From positions 1-43,512 of the forward strand of contig QHXM01000064.1 of NCBI GenBank assembly GCA_003222945.1: a DNA stretch of 43,512 bases, read 5' to 3'. This document shows positions 7,732 to 16,041 of this stretch, piece by piece. Source of the stretch: Acidobacteriota bacterium. GTDB lineage: Bacteria > Acidobacteriota > Blastocatellia > Pyrinomonadales > Pyrinomonadaceae. The notes beneath the pieces are model-generated. The model was not told the DNA's origin and ran no database searches. It saw only the letters and a list, made by a program, of their open reading frames with translations. The translations under genes and the position numbers were made by a program. Every line of letters begins with the position of its first letter. The first letter of the stretch is position 1.

Positions 7732-9233
7732 TCAACTTAATCTGAAGAGCCTCTTGAAATTTAGGCGCGCAAGCGCTACCGCGCCGAGTATAGCTGTAAA
7801 GGCGAAGAGTTCAACGACGTAGCGCGGCTCAGGGTTTTCAACTGTCGAGAAGAAGACTATTCGCGGCAGCACCATGAGCAAAACCAAAAGAAGCCAGCGG
7901 CGAGAAGCATTATCTCTAGCGCGCAAGAGAAAGAACGTACCCGCAAGTGCGAGCAATGTGTAGAGCCACACAAGAGCAGCGAAAAGCGGAAGCCAAACTT
8001 GCTGATGCGTGTCGTGGTCTAAATCCGCGAGCGGAAAAAGCTCGCCTGAGAAAGGGTAGTACGTAGAATGCGTGTCGAACCAGAGTGCGGCGGCGCGCTT
8101 TGCGGGAAGCCAGAGGTAGTAGCGCAGAGGCGAGCGAGCGATTCGCTCACGCGCGATCTGTGCAAACCCTGCGTCTATCTCCGGCGTCATCTCAACATCC
8201 TGCTTCTCCTGCGCCTGCTCTGATTCGTCTTGAGATTGGTCCGACTCGTCCGCGCTCTGGTCCTCATCATTTTTATCTTCATCGCTCGCGTTATCTTCTG
8301 AAGAAGAGTTGTCGTTAGCAGATTCTTCATTGCCGGGTTTCGATGAAGATGAGTCGGCTTGAGCGTTCTTATCTTGCTCGTCGTTGGCGGAATTCGCCTG
8401 CTCTTCATCCGGCGGATGATTGTAGCGATCAAAGAGAGCGGCCACACGCGCGCGTTCATCTTCGGAATCGAAGGCGGATGCTGGAATCTTGTCCATAGTT
8501 ATAGGATTGGTGTCCATGTCCCAGAGCATCGGACCGATGTACCGCTGGTCGTCAAGCCACGTTCGCAGCCACATGTTATAGCCCTGCGGCACAAACTCGC
8601 CGGGCATCTCACCGTGCGCGGGCGAGAGCGGCTGGAAGAGATGAAAGACGCGCTCGTTGCGTATGGTCCAGGGAAGCAGCACGAGGATGAAGGCGAGGGA
8701 GAAGAGAGCGCCGTGAAAGCTTGTGCGCGCCATGCGCGACAAAAATCGTCGCTTCTTTTCATCCTTAGATTCCTCGCGCATGAATAGCCCTGCGATAACG
8801 AGCGTTAGGCCGAGTCCGGCAGCGAACAGCCCGCTGTCAGGGCGAAGCGTTACGCACGCGCCCGCGAGCAATCCTGCGACAATCCACCAGATGATTTTTC
8901 TCTTACGACTCTCGGCTTTGAACGCATAGGTCGCCGTGAGCGTCATTGCTACGGCGAAGAATGTGGTCAAAGTCTCGGTCATTATCGTCGCCGTGTAGAT
9001 AACTATGAACGGGCAGAGTGCCGCCAAAGCGAATGCCGCGCAAAGTGCCTTGCGTTTGCGCTTTTCATCCTCCACCCAGTTCCATGCTGTCAGAGCAACG
9101 AGCACGCAGGTCACACGTCATCAGGATCATCATTGGCAAGAAAGTATGCGATTGAGATGCGCGAGGCGAGCGTTGCCAGCACCGCCACGACGCAGAAGAT
9201 TAGCCACTTCTTTCTGAGAATCTTGAACGACAA
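7732..9233 (-). pseudogene. GT-C type membrane glycosyltransferase, broken by internal deletion
   Basis: The body (9114-7732, from a GTG) encodes about 460 residues of a polytopic glycosyltransferase of the ArnT/PMT (GT39-like) type. It has many hydrophobic segments (for example IVIYTATIMTETLTTFFAVA and LFAAGLGLTLVIAGLF), the loop LLPWTIRNERVFHLFQPLS, and a C-terminal membrane bundle. It starts abruptly inside a membrane segment. The N-terminus lies just upstream in another frame: FKILRKKWLIFCVVAVLATL, a membrane helix, then YFLANDDPDD with the acidic first-loop motif of GT-C enzymes, ending at a TGA (9113-9111). The two frames meet at 9111-9120. The loop and helices that should link them are absent, so this is a deletion plus frame change rather than a point slip. 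The first helix frame may begin at TTG 9233. A very acidic low-complexity insert of about 75 residues (coded near 8200-8410) is also unusual. Confidence 0.8.
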
Positions 9234-9314
9234 CTGTTTCTGCCGCCAGCTTTGTCCGAAGGAATAAGAGGAGGTGTGGATACTTTATCGCAGATGTCAG
9301 GGAAGCGCCAATCA

Positions 9315-9386
9315 ATTGCGGAATGCGGATTGCGGATTTGAAAGATAGTTTCTTCAATCCGCAATCCGAAATCCGCATTCCGCAAT
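9315..9386. repeat. Inverted repeat of TGCGGAT-type heptamers
   Basis: The left arm (about 9316-9341) is three heptamers of the TGCGGAT type. The right arm (about 9354-9385) is the inverted version with four, so the stem pairs with one 7-base bulge. It lies about 10 bases beyond the stop codon of the CocE-like hydrolase (minus), a terminator position, and upstream of the glycosyltransferase remnant. Confidence 0.85.
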
Positions 9387-9395
9387 CGCAAAGGT

Positions 9396-11384
9396 TTATC
9401 TCCTCAAAATCGGCAGAATGATTAGCGATGGTTGTGCTGCTGTGTGATAGACGCGCTCTGTAGCTTTTTGAAAATCTGCGTCCGTGCCCAACTTGTAGTT
9501 TGGCAGAAACTTTTGCGGGTTGCGCGCAACCAAAGGAAACCATGTGCTCTGAATTTGAACCATGATGCGGTGGCCCTTACGGAAGGTGTGGACTATCCCT
9601 GGCATCACGTAAGAGATTTTCGCGGGCGCATTCGGTGTCAATGGCGCTGGCTTTTCAAAACTGTTTCGGAAGCGAGCCGGGAAAGGTTCTCCGCGCAGCA
9701 GCATCTCGTAGCCGCCGGGATCGAAGACGCAGGCAGCTGAATTGTCCGGCGGTCTGACTCTCTCAGGCTGGCCGTTGGGCAGCTTGTTTCCTGTTTCCGG
9801 GTACTGGTAATCGTCCGGGAAAACGTCAATCAGTTTCACAACGAAGTCTGAATCCGTTCCGCTGGAAGAGACGAAAAGCTGCGGCTTGATGTCGCCCGCT
9901 ACAGTTACGTCTTCTGCCAGAGGCTCTGTTTGATAGACGAGCACATCGGGGCGCGAGGCTGCGAAGCGCTGGTCTTCGGTCATAAAATCGCGCGGGTAGT
10001 TGAGCGTTATCTTCTGCGTGTAGGGAACTGGATTGAAGGGGTCGCTCACGTACTCGTCGTATGTCGCACCTATAGCATTGCCCGCAGATTTATTGAACGA
10101 GAGTTTTCCGTTCGGTTGTAGATAGATGGCTGTTTCGACTGTGACAGTCGGAGGCCATGACGTGAAATCGCGCCACTGGTATGTGCCTGTGTCGAAGGCA
10201 TTGACCTCTTTGAGCTGCGAGATGTCGCCTTTGTCTTTCAGAAAATAGTTGAAGAAGGGAAGCTCAAATTTCTCTCTGTAGATGAGTGAGTTCTTCTGGC
10301 CGAAGAAGGCAGTCCCTAACCAGTCGCCTTCAAGGCGCTCCCAACAGCCGTGACACCACGGACCCATTACGAGCACGTTGAAGATGCCGGGGTCTTGCTT
10401 TTCAATATGCTCATAAGTATTGAGCGCGCCGAAGAGGTCTTCGTTGTCGTACCAGCCGCCGACCGTCATAACTGCGGCGTGTATGTTCTTCAGGTTGGGC
10501 AGAATGTTTCGCTCTTTCCAGAACCGGTCGTAGTTAGGGTGCGCCAAAATCTGATCCCAGAAATCCACGCGCGTCCCAAGCTTCTGCTGAAAAAGATCGC
10601 CGGAATTTTTTAAGCCGCCCATCTTGAGATAAAAATTGTAGCCGTCTTCTGTTCCCCAGGGAAAAGGTTTAATGGCATTCGGCGAAGGCTCAAGGGGCTG
10701 CGGGCGCGGCTGTCCGAAGAAGGTGTAGAAGTTATAGTTCTGTGCCAGAAAGAGAGCGCCGTTGTGATGTATGTCGTCGCCGTGAAACCAGTCGGAGACG
10801 GGCGCTTGCGGACTGATTGCTTTGACCGCAGGATGACCGTCAATCCCGGCCATTGAAGTGTAGAAGCCCGGATAAGAGATGCCCCAGACGCCAACGCGCC
10901 CGTTGTTGTTCACAACGTTTTTAACGAGCCAATCAACCGTGTCGTAAGTGTCTGAGGTTTCGTCAATCTGCTTTCCCGTCTTGTTCGGTATGTACGGGCG
11001 CACGTCCATATACTCGCCCTCGCTCATCCATCGCCCGCGCACATCCTGATAGACGAAGATGTAGCCTTCGCGCGCGAAAAGCTCGTTCGGACCAAGAAGC
11101 GTTTTGAACTTGTCAGCGCCGTAAGGAGCGACTGTGTAAGGCGTGCGGTCCAGCATTATCGGATACTTTTGCGAATGGTCCTTCGGCTCGTAAATCGAGG
11201 TGAAGAGCCGGACGCCGTCGCGCATTGGAATCATCACTTCGCGCTTCGTGTAATGGCTTTTGATGTAATCTGCAAGCTCTTTCTGCTGTTGCGTCAATTG
11301 ACCCTGCGCTAAGCAGGAGGCGAGCGGTGAAAGTAGAAGGAACAGAACTACGGCGGCAAGACTCAACGGGCGATTCAGTCTCAT
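9396..11384 (-). CDS. CocE/NonD (S15, X-Pro dipeptidyl-peptidase) family hydrolase
   Basis: A 662-residue exported alpha/beta hydrolase. The nucleophile is Ser170 in GVWGISYPGFY (G-x-S-x-G), the acid is probably the Asp of VGGWYDNED, and the His lies in GPWCHG. The C-terminal part is the beta-sandwich domain of S15/CocE proteins (VAGDIKPQLFVSSSGTDSD). Family members hydrolyse acyl esters, amides or X-Pro peptides; the substrate cannot be read from sequence. The start is set at ATG 11384, which follows GGAGA by 5-6 bases; an in-frame upstream start at 11429 has no such site. The signal peptide (RPLSLAAVVLFLLLSPLASC) ends in LASC, a possible lipobox, though cleavage after CLAQ is also possible. 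It stands alone, bounded by two word-repeat hairpins. Confidence 0.9.
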   Translation of the reverse strand: MRLNRPLSLAAVVLFLLLSPLASCLAQGQLTQQQKELADYIKSHYTKREVMIPMRDGVRLFTSIYEPKDHSQKYPIMLDRTPYTVAPYGADKFKTLLGPNELFAREGYIFVYQDVRGRWMSEGEYMDVRPYIPNKTGKQIDETSDTYDTVDWLVKNVVNNNGRVGVWGISYPGFYTSMAGIDGHPAVKAISPQAPVSDWFHGDDIHHNGALFLAQNYNFYTFFGQPRPQPLEPSPNAIKPFPWGTEDGYNFYLKMGGLKNSGDLFQQKLGTRVDFWDQILAHPNYDRFWKERNILPNLKNIHAAVMTVGGWYDNEDLFGALNTYEHIEKQDPGIFNVLVMGPWCHGCWERLEGDWLGTAFFGQKNSLIYREKFELPFFNYFLKDKGDISQLKEVNAFDTGTYQWRDFTSWPPTVTVETAIYLQPNGKLSFNKSAGNAIGATYDEYVSDPFNPVPYTQKITLNYPRDFMTEDQRFAASRPDVLVYQTEPLAEDVTVAGDIKPQLFVSSSGTDSDFVVKLIDVFPDDYQYPETGNKLPNGQPERVRPPDNSAACVFDPGGYEMLLRGEPFPARFRNSFEKPAPLTPNAPAKISYVMPGIVHTFRKGHRIMVQIQSTWFPLVARNPQKFLPNYKLGTDADFQKATERVYHTAAQPSLIILPILRR

Positions 11385-11509
11385 ATCTTTCTCCAGTAGA
11401 AGCTGTAAGAGATAAACTTTTGACTGCATTTTCTACTAATGCACGGACATTGGCAAGAAGGATTCAGAGTCATAAACGACTTGCTCAAGGCTGTAAGGAT
11501 GCTGCGGAA

Positions 11510-11623
11510 GAATTAACAGGGATGGACAGGATGAACAGGATGAAAAAAGAAGGATGAATGAAAGCGACCCGGCTGCTTTCTTTCTCCATTCATCCTGTAT
11601 ATCCTGTCTATCCCTGTTAATTC
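11510..11623. repeat. Inverted repeat of ACAGGATGA-type 9-mers
   Basis: Arms 11510-11544 and 11589-11623 pair at 32 of 35 positions. Each arm contains three degenerate 9-mers (ACAGGATGA type). The 44-base loop can pair further (GGATGAATGAAAG with CTTTC...CATTCATCC). It fills most of the 279-base spacer between the divergent hydrolase and helical-repeat genes. No other feature is seen in that spacer. Confidence 0.9.
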
Positions 11624-11663
11624 TCCTTAAGTTTTATGAAGCTCTTCATCAGGAACAACGACT

Positions 11664-13000
11664 ATGGATGAAAATTTTATTGAAGATAATCTTAGTGACG
11701 AAAGTTTCCTGGCTTCAGCGGCCCGCGTTGCGGAAACGATAGAGACTCAAGAAGACTACTCTGAAATCCTGTCGCTCATAGCAGTTCGTTGCGCCGGATT
11801 GGGGCTGCTTGATGCTGCCATACAGTTGGCAGAGAGCGTCAACGATCCATACATCAGAGACCAATCGCTTGCAAGCGTAGCTACTGAATGCGTCGAGTGC
11901 GGCGAGAATATTTACGCAGACGAACTTCTGGGAATGATCGAAGACTCCGGCCTCTACGCCGTTGCGATGGAGCAGGTGTCCGTCAAGTACGCAGAGACAG
12001 GTGCGTTCGATAGATCGCTTGAGATAGCTCGTGAGTTGGATGATAGCGGTCAGGCGCTGAGCCGAATAGCTCTGGTCTATTCAGATAGCGAATCAACTCT
12101 CTTCTCGATGTCGCTGCGCTTTACAAAGAGATGGGCAGGGAAGAAGAGGCTCTCGAAATCCTCTCTAGTGCAGACAAGCTTTGCGACTCTATGGAAGACG
12201 AGCCGTACACGGGATTGACCGTGACCTTTGCTAGAGACGAAACGTTTGCGCGCATAGCCACGCGCTTTGCCGAACTTAATCGCTTCAGTGAAGCTGATAA
12301 GGTCCTGGAGAAGATTGATGACCCATTCCAGTTTGCTGTCGCAGCGGCTCAAATGGCGGTTGAATACAAAAAGGCAGGCCAGAGCGAACAGGCTCTGACG
12401 CTATTGGCTGAAGCTCTCGACCTTGCGAAAGAAGAGGTTTACGGCGAGCGCACGTTGATTGAGCGAGATACGCTCCTGGCCGTGCTCGCAGTCTCTAATG
12501 CAGAAGTAGGCAGTCTGGATGAAGCTCTCGAAGTTGCGAAGATGATAAGTGCTCCTAACCTACAATTCGCAGCATGTAGAGATGTCGGGAAGGCGTGCGT
12601 GCGCGCCGGTAATAATAACGGAATTTTTCAAGTTGCGGATTTGATCCAGCACGCTTACGCCAAAGTTCTCTACGACATTGAAACGAGCGATGCTTTAACT
12701 TCGGCTGAGCAAACGGAATTAGCCGCTCGCCTGCTTTCTCAAGCGTTGATAGAAGTGGAAGCGATAGAGATGCCGTTTGAAAAGTCGCTGGCGTTGATGG
12801 AGATAGCCTTGAGGTTTGCGCAAGGAGAGCAGTCGGCCAAAGCTTCAGAGCTTTTATTCCAGGCGCTCAGCGTTGCCACCGAGATTGAAAGCAGCTACAG
12901 CGAAGCGCGCGTGCTGATTCAATTAGATGATAAATATCGTCAAGCCGGGCTAGAGCCGGGTGAAAGGGAAGAGAGCATCTTGCAGAAGATCGGTCCCTGA
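11664..13000 (+). pseudogene. Helical-repeat (TPR-like) protein split by a one-base frameshift
   Basis: Two frames form one protein. Frame 1 (ATG 11664, AGGA about 9 bases upstream) encodes about 140 residues of repeated helix pairs (LASVATECVECGENIYADEL, then DDSGQALSRIALVYSDSE). It then degenerates and stops at 12218. The second frame is open from a TAG near 12086 and continues with LLDVAALYKEMGREEEALEI to 13000. The whole span is 1337 bases, one short of a multiple of three, and one extra base near 12088-12093 would restore a protein of about 445 residues. The repeats of about 35 residues with alternating AxxL/AxxY helices suggest a TPR-like solenoid, cytoplasmic because no signal peptide is present. 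It may be a pseudogene or a sequencing error. No close family recognised. Confidence 0.75.
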
Positions 13001-13116
13001 ACTGTTAGCGCGCGTTATCGAAACTCCGTCCTTGCTCATAACAAATCTCGCCGGAAAGAAACTGCGCAGGGCTTCGTTCATTCTCTGGATTTCATGTAGA
13101 ATGCTCTAAACTTTCG

Positions 13117-13172
13117 GGCGATGGAGTTCGCCTTTAACCGTCCTCTGTAAAATGTGGACTGATGACTCCTAA
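13117..13172 (+). promoter_or_regulatory. Fluoride riboswitch (crcB motif)
   Basis: The sequence shows the crcB-RNA hallmarks in order: a first stem GGCGA/TCGCC closing the loop TGGAGT, the TTTAACCG joining segment, a second stem with GTCC/GGAC, and the conserved tail CTGATGACTCCTA. GGAG (13123-13126) can form the pseudoknot with CTCC (13166-13169). It sits directly upstream of the fluoride channel gene. A following small hairpin (13179-13193, CGCGAT/ATTGCG with one G-U pair) before TTT may be the expression platform, though it is weak as a terminator. Confidence 0.93.
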
Positions 13173-13217
13173 TCACGGCGCGATTGAATTGCGTTTCGGT
13201 GGTTGGGAGTTTTTACT

Positions 13218-13616
13218 TTGAGAGAAAAAGGCTTGGAGACATTAATCAAGTATCTGGCAGTAGCTCTTGGCGGCGCAGTCGGCGCTGTGGCGCGTTACTA
13301 CTTGGGCAACTCCTTCCTGTCGCGCGTAGCCGCTCCGTTCCCGACCGCAACTTTCGTCATCAACGTCACGGGTTCGTTCATTCTGGGATTCTTTCTAACG
13401 CTTGCGACCGAGCGAATAAACATCAGCCCGCACCTGCGGCTTGCAATCGCCGTCGGCTTTGTCGGAGCATACACAACCTTCTCAACATTCGAGTATGAAA
13501 CAGCAAAGCTCATGGAGGAACGCGGATACCTTCTGGCATTCCTCAACGTGACCTTGAGCTTTATAGTAGGATTCGCGGCAGTATGGAGCGGCATCATAGC
13601 CGCAAGGAAACTATAG
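13218..13616 (+). CDS. crcB: Fluoride ion channel/exporter Fluc (CrcB)
   Basis: A small four-helix membrane protein of about 132 residues that expels fluoride from the cytoplasm as a dual-topology dimer. Family motifs are clear: [26 protein letters not shown], and the pore segment [16 protein letters not shown] with its Phe and Ser/Thr residues. The start codon is uncertain because there is no ATG. TTG 13218 follows GGGAG with about 8 bases of spacing; TTG 13203 and TTG 13233 are alternatives. The gene is 45 bases behind a fluoride riboswitch and followed by two DUF190 genes, so the unit is probably induced by fluoride. Confidence 0.95.
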   Translation: MREKGLETLIKYLAVALGGAVGAVARYYLGNSFLSRVAAPFPTATFVINVTGSFILGFFLTLATERINISPHLRLAIAVGFVGAYTTFSTFEYETAKLMEERGYLLAFLNVTLSFIVGFAAVWSGIIAARKL

Positions 13617-13716
13617 CGATGCAGTTGTTATAAATTTGGGCAGGCAGAATAAAGACTAAGAGCGTGCTTGGCATTCAAATCTTGCGCCGCTCGCGCGGCG
13701 GAAAGAAATTTCTGAG

Positions 13717-14061
13717 ATGCAACCTGCAACGAAGCTCACAATCATCATCGGCAGCGATGAGCGGCGCAGTCATCGTTCGCTTTATGAGGCTGTGATGAAA
13801 TCTCTGCTTGAGGCTCACGTCGCGGGAGCGACTGTTACGAAGGGAAGCATGGGCTATGGCTACAACCGGCGCATTCATTCCACCATGAATGAGATTTCGA
13901 TGGAGAACCTGCCGCTCGTCGTGGAAGTCGTTGACGAAACGGAGAAGATTGAGACTGTTGCCTCCAAAATCGCAGAGATGCTGGGAGAGCACGGTCTTGT
14001 GCAACTCAATCGGACATCCGTGTTCAAAGGCGCGCAAGATTGTGAAGAAGGGAGTAGCTGA
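13717..14061 (+). CDS. DUF190 (PII-like) protein, single domain
   Basis: A 114-residue soluble protein with the DUF190 pattern: LTIIIGSDERR, SLYEAVMKSLLEAHVAGATV, the glycine-rich loop KGSMGYGYNRRIH, LPLVVEVVDE and a helical tail. DUF190 proteins have a ferredoxin-like, PII-related trimeric fold and are often found beside crcB. The biochemical role is not established; signal or nucleotide binding is plausible. Its TGA overlaps the next ATG by one base (TGATG), so the two DUF190 genes should be co-translated. It lies 100 bases after crcB and probably shares its riboswitch-controlled transcript. Confidence 0.9.
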   Translation: MQPATKLTIIIGSDERRSHRSLYEAVMKSLLEAHVAGATVTKGSMGYGYNRRIHSTMNEISMENLPLVVEVVDETEKIETVASKIAEMLGEHGLVQLNRTSVFKGAQDCEEGSS

Positions 14062-14774
14062 TGTTGAAACGCGGCGCGGCCAGTAAGCTCGTTATCTACT
14101 TGAACGAACGAGAAAAATATCAGGGCAAGCCTCTGTTTGAATCGATCGTCAGTTTTCTTCGCCAGCACAATTGTGCAGGCGCGACCGTGACGAAAGCCGT
14201 CGCAGGCTTCGGCTCAAGCGGTAAGCTTCACGAAGCGCATCTCTTTCACTTGTCGGAAGACGTGCCCATGAGAATAGAAGCTATTGACTCGGAACAAAAG
14301 ATTGCGGCGCTTCTTCCTTTCCTTTACGACATGGTCGGAAGCGGGTTGATTGAAGTGCAGGAGACAGAAGTTATAAAACATGCGACGCATGAGGTGGAAG
14401 AGGAGGAGCGACGATTGAAGCACGAGAAGTTGGAAGGCCACGCGAAGATGCTTCGCATTTACATAGGCGAAGACGACCGCTGGGAAAATGAGCCTCTGCA
14501 CGAAGCGATTGTGAAGAAACTTCGCATGATGGACATTGCTGGTGCGACAGTCTATCGCGGGCTTATGGGTTACGGCGCTCAGCAGCGCCTACATAAATCC
14601 GGTTGGTTAGGACTCTCCACAGACCTTCCCATAATGATCTCAATCATAGACACGGAGGATAAGATCAAAGGTGTCGTGCCAATGCTGGACGAGATGGTGG
14701 ACGAGGGCCTTGTCGTACTCTCGGACGTGGAGATAATCAAGTACACACATAAGAGCGAGGATGTAGGAAAATAG
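14061..14774 (+). CDS. Tandem DUF190 (PII-like) protein, two domains
   Basis: A 237-residue protein formed by two DUF190 units. The first covers about 1-112 (LVIYLNEREKYQGKPLFESI, then AGATVTKAVAGFGSSGKLHE). The second covers about 125-237 (LRIYIGEDDRWENEPLHEAI, then AGATVYRGLMGYGAQQRLHK). The linker is charged and helical (HEVEEEERRLKHEK). With the preceding gene the locus carries three DUF190 domains. If the family trimer is conserved, one copy each of the single- and double-domain proteins could build one trimer; that is inference. The first domain has a divergent loop (AVAGFGSSGKLH in place of GxMGYGxxxRIH). Confidence 0.9.
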   Translation: MLKRGAASKLVIYLNEREKYQGKPLFESIVSFLRQHNCAGATVTKAVAGFGSSGKLHEAHLFHLSEDVPMRIEAIDSEQKIAALLPFLYDMVGSGLIEVQETEVIKHATHEVEEEERRLKHEKLEGHAKMLRIYIGEDDRWENEPLHEAIVKKLRMMDIAGATVYRGLMGYGAQQRLHKSGWLGLSTDLPIMISIIDTEDKIKGVVPMLDEMVDEGLVVLSDVEIIKYTHKSEDVGK

Positions 14775-14839
14775 AGAGCGGCGAGAGTGATTGATAAATT
14801 GAATAACAGACGTGATGCCGAGTGTTGAAGCTTTCGGTG

Positions 14840-15916
14840 TCAGTGCTTCTTATTTTCGTCTATGTACTGTTGCAATTTCTTCTTGTCTGGATAATCCGGC
14901 CTTTTCTTCAGGAACTCTTCGTATTCCGCCGCCGCCTTATCCTTTAATCCTGCTCCGATGTAGAGCAGAGCAAGGCGCAGGTGTGCTTCCGCCTTGCCTA
15001 CGGGATCAAGACGTATGGCCTCGTACAGATAGCCTACGGCCTTCGACCCTTTTTTGATCTGCAAGTATGCTTCGCCAAGATAGTAGTTGGCGTCCGGTGA
15101 TGTTGGCTTCGCTTCGACCGCCTTACTTAAAATCTCTATCGCGCCTTCAAAATTCTTGTCCATCAGGCGTAGTCTGCCGAGATTTATGTAGGCTTGAATG
15201 AATGTAGGCTCCACAGCGATTGCGCGAAGATAAGCTTTTTCGGCTTCGGCTGAATTCTTCTCAAACAAATAGGCTGTGCCAAGCTCTGTCCACGCCTGAT
15301 AATCTTTCGGGTCATCCGTTGTTAATTGATTAAAAAGGGACGCGGCCTGTTCATACTCTTTCTTGCTTAGTGCCTCTTCTGCCTTCTCAAATGTCTTCTT
15401 GTTTGCAGGCGTGCGTTTGTAAAGGTCCGCGACCGCGACAATCCCTCCGGCGGATTTCGCTTTGACGGGGTTCGACTTCCATTCAAGCTCTATGTCCTGT
15501 CGCTGTTCGCCTGTGGAGCGGACTATGTTGATGTGTATGCGCCCGACTTCCTGTGTCTCCATCTCTATTACAAGATCGTACTCGCCTTCGGGCACGTCGT
15601 TGAAACGGTAGCGACCGTTGTTGACGACTGACTGGCGCGCAATGACCCTGGCGTTTGTCGTTGAGTAGAGAGTCAGGTCGAACGCCTGCGGTTTAAGACC
15701 CTCTACGTTCTTCTCATCAACTTTGAAATCTCCGTAGAGTTGCGCAGTTCTTCCGCCCTGCGCTTGAGACGTGACGGTGAGCAGGAATGAGAAGAGCAGA
15801 ATTGAGATGGCAGAAAGAATCGTTCGTTTGTTCATTTTAATCTGCGGTATGAAATAAAAGTGTTGCTGCGTATTCTCTGAACGGAGAGGAGAAGTATGCT
15901 CAACTCTTTTCTTCAT
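14840..15916 (-). CDS. Exported TPR protein with N-terminal carboxypeptidase-regulatory-like domain
   Basis: A 358-residue exported protein. After a signal peptide (ILSAISILLFSFLLTVTSQA) comes a beta-sandwich of the Cna-B/carboxypeptidase-regulatory type (roughly 60-140: NNGRYRFNDVPEGEYDLVIE). About five TPR repeats follow (175-345: YEQAASLFNQLTTDDPKDYQ, AWTELGTAYLFEKNSAEAEK, LGRLRLMDKNFEGAIEILSK). The start is ambiguous. ATG 15916 has a good AAGGAG site but gives a long 27-residue leader before the signal peptide; ATG 15835 starts directly at MNKRTIL but has no clear site. It is probably a periplasmic scaffold protein. It is downstream of the TonB-type receptor, with a strong hairpin terminator between them. 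Confidence 0.88.
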   Translation of the reverse strand: MKKRVEHTSPLRSENTQQHFYFIPQIKMNKRTILSAISILLFSFLLTVTSQAQGGRTAQLYGDFKVDEKNVEGLKPQAFDLTLYSTTNARVIARQSVVNNGRYRFNDVPEGEYDLVIEMETQEVGRIHINIVRSTGEQRQDIELEWKSNPVKAKSAGGIVAVADLYKRTPANKKTFEKAEEALSKKEYEQAASLFNQLTTDDPKDYQAWTELGTAYLFEKNSAEAEKAYLRAIAVEPTFIQAYINLGRLRLMDKNFEGAIEILSKAVEAKPTSPDANYYLGEAYLQIKKGSKAVGYLYEAIRLDPVGKAEAHLRLALLYIGAGLKDKAAAEYEEFLKKRPDYPDKKKLQQYIDENKKH

Positions 15917-15982
15917 AGGTGACTCTCCTTACCTTTTCAGCAGGCGCGCCGTAGTGATGCGACTCTTCTGTAAGAATAAAGA

Positions 15983-16035
15983 GCGGGCTGAAAGCCTACG
16001 CCTTCAGCCCGCGAGTCCATGCGGGTCAGACCCGC
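15983..16035 (-). terminator. Two consecutive GC-rich hairpins after the receptor gene
   Basis: A 13-bp stem with one mismatch (15983-15995 with 16000-16012, GCGGGCTGAA type, loop CTAC) and a second perfect 7-bp stem (16021-16035, GCGGGTC/GACCCGC around one base) lie within 60 bases beyond the stop codon of the receptor gene on the minus strand. There is no long T run, so termination may be imperfect. Confidence 0.7.
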
Positions 16036-16041
16036 GCTCGT

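Noticed and set aside
8359-8787. A 142-codon plus-strand frame opposite the glycosyltransferase
   Set aside because: Shadow of the opposite strand; no supported start and no domain.
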